A stretch of DNA of 64,000 bases from Chloroflexota bacterium (GTDB taxonomy: Bacteria > Chloroflexota > Dehalococcoidia > Dehalococcoidales > UBA2162). The position numbers and the translations under genes are program-made. Shown here one piece after another: positions 34,245-41,348 of the stretch; the stretch's first letter is position 1, and the number at the start of each line of letters is the position of its first letter. The notes below the pieces were generated by a model. It did no database searches. It was given only the letters and a program-made list of their open reading frames with translations, and was not told the origin of the DNA. The stretch is taken from positions 62,001 through 126,000 of the forward strand of contig JACPPV010000023.1 in NCBI GenBank assembly GCA_016190825.1, given 5' to 3'.

Positions 34245-34754
34245 ATGTCTTACCGGCGCTATCCGCTCTCATCAAGGCCCCGCACTGAGGGACCATTTCG
34301 CCGTGGGTTTCTAAAACATATCATACTTCATTACCTGGAGGAGCGGCCGCGCCATGGATACGAGATCATCAAGGCGCTGGAGGAGCGTTTTCATGGACTG
34401 TATGTGCCCAGCGCCGGCTCAGTTTATCCCACACTGCAGATGCTTGGGGAACTGGGCTTTGTCACTTCAGTTGAGCAGGAAGGAAAGAGGGTGTACACCA
34501 TAACTGAAGCGGGCCAGCGTTTTATCGCCGAACACAAGGACCAACAAAAAGGCATTCTGGAGCATCTGGGATGGGTGTCCCCCGAGAATATCGGTGACCT
34601 GGGCAGGACACTGGGCGAGTTTGATAAGCTAGCCGAACTCCTGAGCCGTGGGATCCGCCGGCTGGACACGGGAAAGCTGGAGCAATTACGCCGGGTCATT
34701 TCCCGCGCGCATGAAGATATGGAGGGTATCTTAAGGACTCAAGCACCAAAATGA
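34245..34754 (+). CDS. PadR-family transcriptional regulator
   Basis: ATG 34245 follows AAAGGAAG. The 169-residue protein has the PadR winged helix (FLKHIILHYLEERPRHGYEI, then LYVPSAGSVYPTLQMLGELG and YTITEAGQRFIAEHK). A C-terminal helical dimerisation part (VSPENIGDLGRTLGEFDKLA) completes it. Its stop overlaps the ATG of the first ABC transporter gene, and such pairs normally regulate their own drug exporter. The palindromes upstream are its probable operators. Confidence 0.92.
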   Translation: MSYRRYPLSSRPRTEGPFRRGFLKHIILHYLEERPRHGYEIIKALEERFHGLYVPSAGSVYPTLQMLGELGFVTSVEQEGKRVYTITEAGQRFIAEHKDQQKGILEHLGWVSPENIGDLGRTLGEFDKLAELLSRGIRRLDTGKLEQLRRVISRAHEDMEGILRTQAPK

Positions 34755-36499
34755 AAGTTCTACTTAGACTGGGAATTTTCGCCAGAAAATACTGGGGATT
34801 GTTAGCCCTTGCTTTTCTGTGTCTCCTTGCCAGTACGGCTTTCAGCCTGATTGTCCCCAGGATGCTGGGCCGTGGTATTGATGTTGTACTTAGTTCGGGA
34901 GATCGCAGCTTTCTCGTAGTTGCCGCGGCAGTTGTCATTGGCGCCGCTGTCTTGCGCGGACTAACCGGCTATGGGAATACCTACCTGGCCCAGCTTGTCT
35001 CTCAGAAGACGTCCTACGACCTCAGAAATGCCCTTTTCGAGCGATTGCAGCGGCTAAGCTTCGCCTACCACGACAAAGTGCAAACTGGTCAACTCATGTC
35101 CAGGGCGACTGTAGATGTCGAGGCGGTACGCATATTCTTTGGTATGGGTTTGCTCGGGATTCCCCAGACCGTAATCCTGTTTATTGTCATCGCCACCATT
35201 CTGGTCATGATGGACTGGAAGCTTGCGTTGTTATCTCTCCTTTTTATGCCGGCGATCGCTTGGCGTGCTATCAAAGTCAGCCAGAGGCTTGTCCCCATCT
35301 GGCTCAAGGTGCAGCAGCTGATGGGCGCCCTCGGGACAACTTTACAGGAAAGCCTGACGGGGGTGCGAGTGGTTAAAGCCTTCGCCAATGAGCAGGGTGA
35401 AAGCCGGAAATTCTCCACTGATGCCAGGGTTCTTTACGATACAGACATTGATGCCACCCGTCAGATGGCCGTAAATATGCCGATGATGCTATTTCTGCTC
35501 AGCTTGCCTGTTTCCCTTATCCTCTGGTATGGCGGACGCCAGGTCATCACCCAGCAGCTTACCCTTGGAGATTTGACCCAGTTCATTCTCTACCTGGGAA
35601 TGCTGGCTTCGCCCGTCCGTCGCCTGGGATTCCTCGTTATGAACCTTTCCCGCACGGTATCCGCCGGGCAGAGGATACTGGAAATACTTGACACCGAAAC
35701 GCAGGTCAAGGAAAAGCCGGGCGCCGTTGAGTTCGGCAAGGTTAAGGGGCAGGTGACCTTTGATAACGTTAGCTTCGGATATGATGTGATGAGCCCGACC
35801 TTGAAGAACGTCACTTTTGACGTTCAGCCGGGAAAGCTTGTGGCTTTGCTGGGAGGCTCGGGGAGCGGCAAGAGCACAATAGCAAATCTCATCCCAAGGT
35901 TCTATGACGTCAGCGCCGGGCGGATCATGGTAGACGGCGTTGACGTGCGGGATGTGACCTTGAACTCTTTACGCCGGAACGTGGGAATAGTGCAGCAGGA
36001 CATCTTTCTCTTCTCCGCCACCATCAGGGAAAACATCGCCTACGGCGCGCTTAATGCCAGTATGGAAGACATCATTGCTGCCAGCAAGGCTGCCCACCTG
36101 CATGACTTCATTGCCGGCCTGCCTGAAGGTTACGATACCTGGGTGGGTGAACGAGGCGTCACCCTTTCCGGCGGAGAGAAACAGCGGCTCGCCATTGCCC
36201 GCACCCTTCTCGTCAATCCACGCATTCTCATACTTGATGATTCCATGTCTTCCGTTGATGCGCAGACAGAGCGCCTCATTCGTGAAGCTCTGGCAAAACT
36301 CATCAAGGGGCGAACCACCTTTATCATTACCCACCGCTTACCCATAATCAGAAATGCCGACCTGATCCTGATGCTGAAAAACGGTGAGATAGTGGAGAAG
36401 GGTAAGCATAACGAGCTGATGGCTAAAAGGGGGCTTTACCACCAGATATACCAGACCCAACTGGCCGCAAGCGAGGGAAAGGAGTTGGCCGAAGAATGA
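34751..36499 (+). CDS. ABC exporter half-transporter with degenerate catalytic site
   Basis: The 582-residue protein has a six-helix transmembrane domain (about 1-310) and a nucleotide-binding domain. Walker A is GGSGSGKST and the signature LSGGEKQ is canonical. Walker B reads ILILDDSMSSVD, with Ser in place of the catalytic Glu, the mark of the degenerate site in heterodimeric exporters such as TM287/288 and BmrCD. The H-loop is ITHRLP. Overlap with padR (ATGA) and the second half-transporter 68 bases downstream show an operon. It should pair with that protein to export lipids, drugs or peptides. Confidence 0.92.
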   Translation: MKVLLRLGIFARKYWGLLALAFLCLLASTAFSLIVPRMLGRGIDVVLSSGDRSFLVVAAAVVIGAAVLRGLTGYGNTYLAQLVSQKTSYDLRNALFERLQRLSFAYHDKVQTGQLMSRATVDVEAVRIFFGMGLLGIPQTVILFIVIATILVMMDWKLALLSLLFMPAIAWRAIKVSQRLVPIWLKVQQLMGALGTTLQESLTGVRVVKAFANEQGESRKFSTDARVLYDTDIDATRQMAVNMPMMLFLLSLPVSLILWYGGRQVITQQLTLGDLTQFILYLGMLASPVRRLGFLVMNLSRTVSAGQRILEILDTETQVKEKPGAVEFGKVKGQVTFDNVSFGYDVMSPTLKNVTFDVQPGKLVALLGGSGSGKSTIANLIPRFYDVSAGRIMVDGVDVRDVTLNSLRRNVGIVQQDIFLFSATIRENIAYGALNASMEDIIAASKAAHLHDFIAGLPEGYDTWVGERGVTLSGGEKQRLAIARTLLVNPRILILDDSMSSVDAQTERLIREALAKLIKGRTTFIITHRLPIIRNADLILMLKNGEIVEKGKHNELMAKRGLYHQIYQTQLAASEGKELAEE

Positions 36500-36566
36500 T
36501 CTGTCATGCCTGCGCTGAGCATATTCGCTACATTCAATGTAAACTCCACCGAAGTGAGGTAATCTA

Positions 36567-38435
36567 ATGAGTATGTGGCACGGCGGATGGGCCGGCGCAC
36601 ACCGGGGGGGACCGCCACCAACAAGTAGAGGGCAGCACGGCGCACTTGATGCCGAATATGACGGTGATATCCTGGGCGCGCCCTATGACGCCCGGGTAAT
36701 AAGACGTTTGCCCAAATATCTGGCCCCCGTCAAAGGTTGGTTGGCACTGGGAACGTTTGGCATATTATTGCGCTCGGCTGCCAGCCTTTTGGTGCCCTTC
36801 CTCGTGGCGATAACCACGGACCGCTTCATTCTGACAAGAGACTTTTCCGGGCTCAATATCATGGTAATCGCCTTCATCGGCGCCAACCTGTTTATGTGGC
36901 TCGGGCAATACCTGGAGTCACTGTTCCTGGCGTATGCTGGTGAATCCATCCTCTTCCGCCTGCGCACCGAGATGTTCGACCACCTGCACCGGCAGCCACT
37001 GAGTTTCTTCGACCATAACAAGGTGGGCAAGCTCATGTCTCGCGTGCAGAACGATATCAGCCAGGTGCAGGAACTGGTCACCAACGATATCATCAGCATC
37101 ATCACCAGCGCCCTGATGCTTATTGCCATCGCGGCGTTCATGATAGCCATGAACCCGTCTCTCGCCCTGATTACCTTGGTTGTGGTGCCGGCACTGGGCA
37201 TTATTATGTTCATCTGGCAGAAATATGCCCTCCGTGCCTTCCTCCGCGTGCGGGAGGCGATAGCTCAGGTGAACGACCAGTTCCAGGAAAACATCTCCGG
37301 GGTAAGGGTCGCGCAAAGTATGTCCAGGGAAAGGGTCAACATCCAGCAATTTGAAGGCGTAAACCAGGCCAATTTAAGAGCAAATGTCGGCGCCGCCAGG
37401 CTTCAAGCCATGATGATGCCGACGGTCGAGATACTCACCAACGTTGCTTTTGCTATCGTCCTCGTCGTCGGCGGGTTCCAGGTACTGGATGGAGTAGCAA
37501 AGCCTGGCGTCATGCTGGGTTTCCTGCTGTATATCCAGCGTTTCTTCCAGCCGGTACAGGAAATGGCAGGTCTCTACACCGAGCTTCAGCGGGGGATGGC
37601 ATCCGGAAATCGTATCTTTGAGCTTCTCGATATCAGGCCGGAGATCACTGACAGCCGTGATGCTATAGAACTACCCGCGGTAAAGGGAGAAGTCCGGTTT
37701 GATGGGGTGTCTTTCGCTTATGAACCGGGGAACGAGATACTCCACGATATCAACCTGAAAATCAATCCAGGGGAGACCGTTGCGATTATTGGACGGACCG
37801 GCGCGGGCAAAAGCAGTCTGACTGGCCTTATTGCACGCTTCTATGAAGTTGAAAAAGGGAAGATAACAATTGATGGCTACGATATCCGCTCGGTGAGCCA
37901 GCAATCACTACGGCGCCAGATTGGAGTCGTGCCTCAGGAGCCCTTCCTTTTCTCCGGCACCATTGAGGAAAACATCCGCTACGGCCATCCCGGGTCTGAC
38001 CACGATGACGTTGTCAATGCTGCCAAAGCCGTCGGCGCGCACGAGTTTATTGTTCACCTGGAAGAGGGCTACGATACGTCCGTGGGGGAAAGAGGCGGCA
38101 GTCTCAGTGCTGGACAGCGACAGCTTGTCTGCCTGGCACGGGCAATGCTGGCTAGTCCACCGATTCTGATACTTGACGAGGCCACGTCAAGCGTAGATAC
38201 GACAACGGAAAGGATAATGCAGCGTTCCTTGAGGCGTCTGGCAAAGGGGCGCACTTGCATCATAATCGCTCACCGTCTTTCCACGGTGACCAGCACCGAC
38301 CGTATTATTGCCCTGGAGCATGGCAGAATCGTGGAGATGGGTACTCACAGGGAGCTTCTAGCAAAACGCGGGCTTTATTACGAGATGTTCGGCGCCCTCG
38401 CCGCCCAGGACCTGCAACCCGGGCTTGCTTCATGA
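36567..38435 (+). CDS. ABC exporter half-transporter, catalytic partner
   Basis: ATG 36567 follows GAGGTAAT. This 622-residue protein has an N-terminal Gly-rich extension, a six-helix domain (about 60-350) and an NBD with GRTGAGKSS, an altered signature LSAGQRQ, and an intact Walker B ILILDEATSSVD with the catalytic Glu. The switch His is in IAHRLS. Its Walker A/B and the LSGGE of the partner would form the single hydrolytic site, while the LSAGQ motif and the Ser-bearing Walker B form the degenerate one. The two genes therefore complement each other. Confidence 0.92.
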   Translation: MSMWHGGWAGAHRGGPPPTSRGQHGALDAEYDGDILGAPYDARVIRRLPKYLAPVKGWLALGTFGILLRSAASLLVPFLVAITTDRFILTRDFSGLNIMVIAFIGANLFMWLGQYLESLFLAYAGESILFRLRTEMFDHLHRQPLSFFDHNKVGKLMSRVQNDISQVQELVTNDIISIITSALMLIAIAAFMIAMNPSLALITLVVVPALGIIMFIWQKYALRAFLRVREAIAQVNDQFQENISGVRVAQSMSRERVNIQQFEGVNQANLRANVGAARLQAMMMPTVEILTNVAFAIVLVVGGFQVLDGVAKPGVMLGFLLYIQRFFQPVQEMAGLYTELQRGMASGNRIFELLDIRPEITDSRDAIELPAVKGEVRFDGVSFAYEPGNEILHDINLKINPGETVAIIGRTGAGKSSLTGLIARFYEVEKGKITIDGYDIRSVSQQSLRRQIGVVPQEPFLFSGTIEENIRYGHPGSDHDDVVNAAKAVGAHEFIVHLEEGYDTSVGERGGSLSAGQRQLVCLARAMLASPPILILDEATSSVDTTTERIMQRSLRRLAKGRTCIIIAHRLSTVTSTDRIIALEHGRIVEMGTHRELLAKRGLYYEMFGALAAQDLQPGLAS

Positions 38436-38483
38436 TATGATTAAAGAACCAAACATGATTTGATATCCATAAGGAGGGAAAAG

Positions 38484-38735
38484 ATGCCAAAGTTCATCGA
38501 TCACCACCCAATGCCGAACCTGCCGCCAGGGGCCATGCAAATGATGAAACGAGCCGCCGAAACCAAACAGGCTGACGCCAATGGTGTGACGCCGCATAAC
38601 GTGTTCGTGGGCGCCGATGGCACGGCCTTCTGCTATACAGAAGCCGCTAACGCCCAGGCTGTCATAAAGTCACACGCCGCTATGGGTGTGACCCTTTCTC
38701 CCAGCCAAATTACCGAAGTTAAAAGCCTGCTTTAA
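38484..38735 (+). CDS. DUF4242 (nickel-binding-like) small protein
   Basis: The start at 38484 has a strong AAGGAGG. The 83-residue product (MPKFIDHHPMPNLPPGAMQM, then NVFVGADGTAFCYTEAANAQ and VIKSHAAMGV) resembles DUF4242, whose Streptomyces member SCO4226 binds nickel. It is a ferredoxin-like fold of unknown role. It lies 48 bases after the ABC transporter and may be read through from it. Confidence 0.65.
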   Translation: MPKFIDHHPMPNLPPGAMQMMKRAAETKQADANGVTPHNVFVGADGTAFCYTEAANAQAVIKSHAAMGVTLSPSQITEVKSLL

Positions 38736-38769
38736 TATCCTGAGTCAGAAGTCCTTTACAAAAAGATAG

Positions 38770-38965
38770 TACGCTACACCGTTTCGACTAAGAATGTACT
38801 CCTGTCATTGCAAGCATGTTCCCTGCTGCGTGCCTCGCAATGACGAAAAACTGTATAGCCATCTTGCAACTCACGTATTTTCTCTTCCCCTGTGGAGGAG
38901 GATTAAGGCGAGGGGTAGTCTATTTCACCCTCATCCTAATCTTCTCACCTCAAGGGGAGAAGGGA
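38770..38965. repeat. Dispersed intergenic repeats
   Basis: Pieces such as CCTGTCATTGCAAGCATG with CTCGCAATGACG (about 38802-38843) and CCCTCATCCTAATCTTCTC with CAAGGGGAGAAGG (about 38929-38966) are typical of short palindromic repeats scattered through genomes of this kind. No gene is seen. Confidence 0.45.
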
Positions 38966-38999
38966 CAAGATGTTGCATAAGTATTTTTGCAAGTTGGCA

Positions 39000-39818
39000 C
39001 TAGCTCTGCAACTGGCATTTTGGGCAGAAGTAGGTGCCGCGGCCCCGGACAGCAATGCGCTCTATCGGCGTGCCGCATTGGCAGCACGGCTCGCCGCGCT
39101 GGTGCGCCACCCTGAACTCGATGTGGGCTGTCCCTTTCGAACCATCCGGGCGAAAATAGTTCTCTACGCTAGCGCCTTTGTTCTCAATCCCTGCCCGCAA
39201 AACATCAATAATGGCGCGGTGAAGGTATCTCACTTCATCCGGTGTCAGGCTGGCGCCGGTCCTCAGTGGATGAATCTTTGCCCGAAAAAGGGTCTCATCA
39301 GCGTACATATTGCCGATGCCGGCGATGATGTTCTGGTCGCAGAGGATTGCCTTAATCGGGGCTTTTCGCCCGGCCAGAATCTCAGCCAGGAGCGCGGGAG
39401 TAAATCCCGGTTCGAGCGGCTCCGGTCCGAGGTCGCCAACCACACTACTTGTATCTTTGACCAGCTGCATCATGCCGAATTTGCGAGGGTCGCGGAAGAA
39501 TATTCGGGAACCGTCATCCAGTTCGATGATGGCCCGGGTGAAACGCGGCGGTTCGGACAAGTCACGGCTGACAATCAGCGCACCGGTCATTTTAAGATGT
39601 ATAACCAGCCAGTCTTCTCCATTGAGGCGGATGAGCAGATACTTACCGCGACGGGACAGGCTGGTTATTTTCCGCCCGGTAAGGCGGGAGCGGAACTCGT
39701 CCAGCGAAGGCTGGCGCACCATTTTCTCCCAGAGAAGGGTCACGCCTGTAATCGTGCGCCCTATGATGATGGGCGTCAGCTCATTTTTTATGGTCTCAAC
39801 TTCCGGCAGTTCAGGCAT
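39000..39818 (-). CDS. mutM: Formamidopyrimidine-DNA glycosylase
   Basis: The 272-residue enzyme starts MPELPEVETIKNEL; the N-terminal Pro2 is the catalytic nucleophile and Glu3 the proton donor. The lysine of SRRGKYLLIRL, the helix-two-turn-helix region (DQNIIAGIGNMYADETLFRA) and a C-terminal zinc finger (CCQCGTPIERI with CPKCQ) are intact. It removes 8-oxoguanine and lyses the strand in base excision repair. It sits downstream of polA and PAP2 on the same strand but after a gap of about 100 bases. Confidence 0.96.
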   Translation of the reverse strand: MPELPEVETIKNELTPIIIGRTITGVTLLWEKMVRQPSLDEFRSRLTGRKITSLSRRGKYLLIRLNGEDWLVIHLKMTGALIVSRDLSEPPRFTRAIIELDDGSRIFFRDPRKFGMMQLVKDTSSVVGDLGPEPLEPGFTPALLAEILAGRKAPIKAILCDQNIIAGIGNMYADETLFRAKIHPLRTGASLTPDEVRYLHRAIIDVLRAGIENKGASVENYFRPDGSKGTAHIEFRVAHQRGEPCCQCGTPIERIAVRGRGTYFCPKCQLQS

Positions 39819-39912
39819 CGTTACTTAACCGCTCGTGTTTTGTAGCAGGGCAAGGAGTAACTTCCAACTGTATGTGGTTCCTTTCAGTTTTCAGATTACG
39901 ATGTTCAGATTG

Positions 39913-40704
39913 TCATGTCCAAAACGAAGGATCAACAAGATATTTGACCCCTGTCTGTCCACCATATATCAAAAAGTATAGATCAACAACGCTCGGTCTG
40001 ATTTGCCTAGCTACGCTATAAAGTTGAATGTCCCTAACAACCTTTCTTAAATTTTTGTCGCCAGTCTCCGATGTTACCATGTTGCCCATCTTGGCGACTT
40101 TCATCACTATCATGTCAGGCTTGACGCAGTCATATCCAACAGTAAGAAGAAAATGGAGGAGACTTGTCACGCGCCCAAAGAAGGGCATTTCTACTCTGTT
40201 CATGGTGTGCAACAGGTCGTTGAAGCCTTGCCAGAACCTTTCAATATCAGACTCGGATCGTAGGATTAGTGGAATCCTCGTTCGTTCGAGCAATTCAATG
40301 AAAGAACCGTATTCTGTCTCAATAGAACGAAGGGATTTTGCACAGCCGATAATCGCTGCGATCTTCTTTTTGAACCTAATTGCGCTAACGACTTTCCAAT
40401 ACTTAGCTTCAATGATAGCGGGTTTTAGTATACAGACTTGCTCCACCTCAAAATTGTCAAAAACTGTTTCAAAAACATCTGTAGACAACAAATTCGACAC
40501 CAATCTGGCTTGTGCATTCTGGCTGTAGGCTATCAGCTCCGCAAATGTCCGCAATGTTTCGCGGTCGTTTCGAAGTGAATTGGGCGTTCTCCTTGCACGC
40601 TCACTGATTTCTTGGGAGAATTTCGGCTCGTTTCCCGCTGCATCGATCTTCCTTCGGATAAGGTCAATATACTCGAAGGTTTGGCTGTGCTGAGTGTTCA
40701 CCAT
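39913..40704 (-). CDS. Hypothetical protein, possibly helix-rich DNA glycosylase-like
   Basis: A 263-residue protein that I do not recognise. It is helical with the conserved-looking stretch RVTSLLHFLLTVGYDCVKPD and RQIRPSVVDLYFLIYGG. The first of these recalls the helix-hairpin-helix and metal-binding parts of base-excision glycosylases, but no catalytic motif is clear. It lies between mutM and the phosphatase gene on the same strand, which fits a repair link but proves nothing. No signal or membrane segment is present. Confidence 0.5.
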   Translation of the reverse strand: MVNTQHSQTFEYIDLIRRKIDAAGNEPKFSQEISERARRTPNSLRNDRETLRTFAELIAYSQNAQARLVSNLLSTDVFETVFDNFEVEQVCILKPAIIEAKYWKVVSAIRFKKKIAAIIGCAKSLRSIETEYGSFIELLERTRIPLILRSESDIERFWQGFNDLLHTMNRVEMPFFGRVTSLLHFLLTVGYDCVKPDMIVMKVAKMGNMVTSETGDKNLRKVVRDIQLYSVARQIRPSVVDLYFLIYGGQTGVKYLVDPSFWT

Positions 40705-40728
40705 CGCTTTTTCCTCTGCAACACGGTA

Positions 40729-41190
40729 CTAACCTCCTCTATTTTTCGCTTTTCTCTCATACAGCACAACTGCCGGCGCAAGAATGAGTGCGCCCAGAAT
40801 AAGGCTGCCGAATACGTCGAGTGGCCAGTGCATCCCAAGATGGATACGGGATGTGCCAGTAAAGAGGATGGCCAGTGTCAGCCCCGACCGCAAGATTATA
40901 AGCAGTAGGCGTGACTTAATCAATTCCGGCGTCAGATAAAAAAGGAAGCCGTAAAAGGACATGGCAAAAAGGGTATGTCCGCTTGGGAAGCCCGTTTCAT
41001 CCATTCCGTCTCCCGGGCGAGGGCGGGCGATGAGCATTTTTAACAGCCAGCCAACCAGCGACGCCGAACCTGTCAGGGCCACAACAAAAACAGCTTCGAG
41101 TCTTCTGCTGATGACGAACAGCCAGCCGGCGGCCGCGCTGGCAATAACTCCCGCCGGTACTGCGTTGCCCAGAAATGTGAGTGCCAGCAT
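40729..41190 (-). CDS. PAP2-type phosphatase, true start probably at an ATA codon upstream
   Basis: The protein shows the three PAP2 motifs: KMLIARPRP, PSGHT and SRIHLGMHWPLDV, with Lys, Ser-Gly-His and His/Asp of the vanadium-haloperoxidase-like active site. From ATG 41190 it has 153 residues, but the frame is open upstream to at least 41352 and encodes ARLVSYGFFLALFVALGYLA, a fitting first transmembrane helix, so about 54 codons are missing from this start. No ATG, GTG or TTG is present in the extension. A GGGGAG site sits in front of an ATA codon (41352-41350) overlapping the polA stop. It probably dephosphorylates lipid phosphates. Confidence 0.75.
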   Translation of the reverse strand: MLALTFLGNAVPAGVIASAAAGWLFVISRRLEAVFVVALTGSASLVGWLLKMLIARPRPGDGMDETGFPSGHTLFAMSFYGFLFYLTPELIKSRLLLIILRSGLTLAILFTGTSRIHLGMHWPLDVFGSLILGALILAPAVVLYERKAKNRGG

Positions 41191-41348
41191 GGTGATATGG
41201 AATGGCGGCCAATTGATGCTCTGCAGCCACGCGCTCGTAGCGGTTTCTCCTGGAAAAAGGTAGTCCTGGCGTGCCAGGTAGCCCAGTGCAACAAAAAGGG
41301 CCAGAAAAAAGCCATATGATACCAGGCGAGCCTTCGTTATCCCGGCAG

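Noticed and set aside
38970-39845. A 291-codon plus-strand ORF over mutM
   Set aside because: It is the antisense shadow of an unmistakable mutM gene.
39913-40704. Calling the 263-residue protein a DNA glycosylase
   Set aside because: Only a weak likeness in one helix is visible and no catalytic residue could be pointed out.
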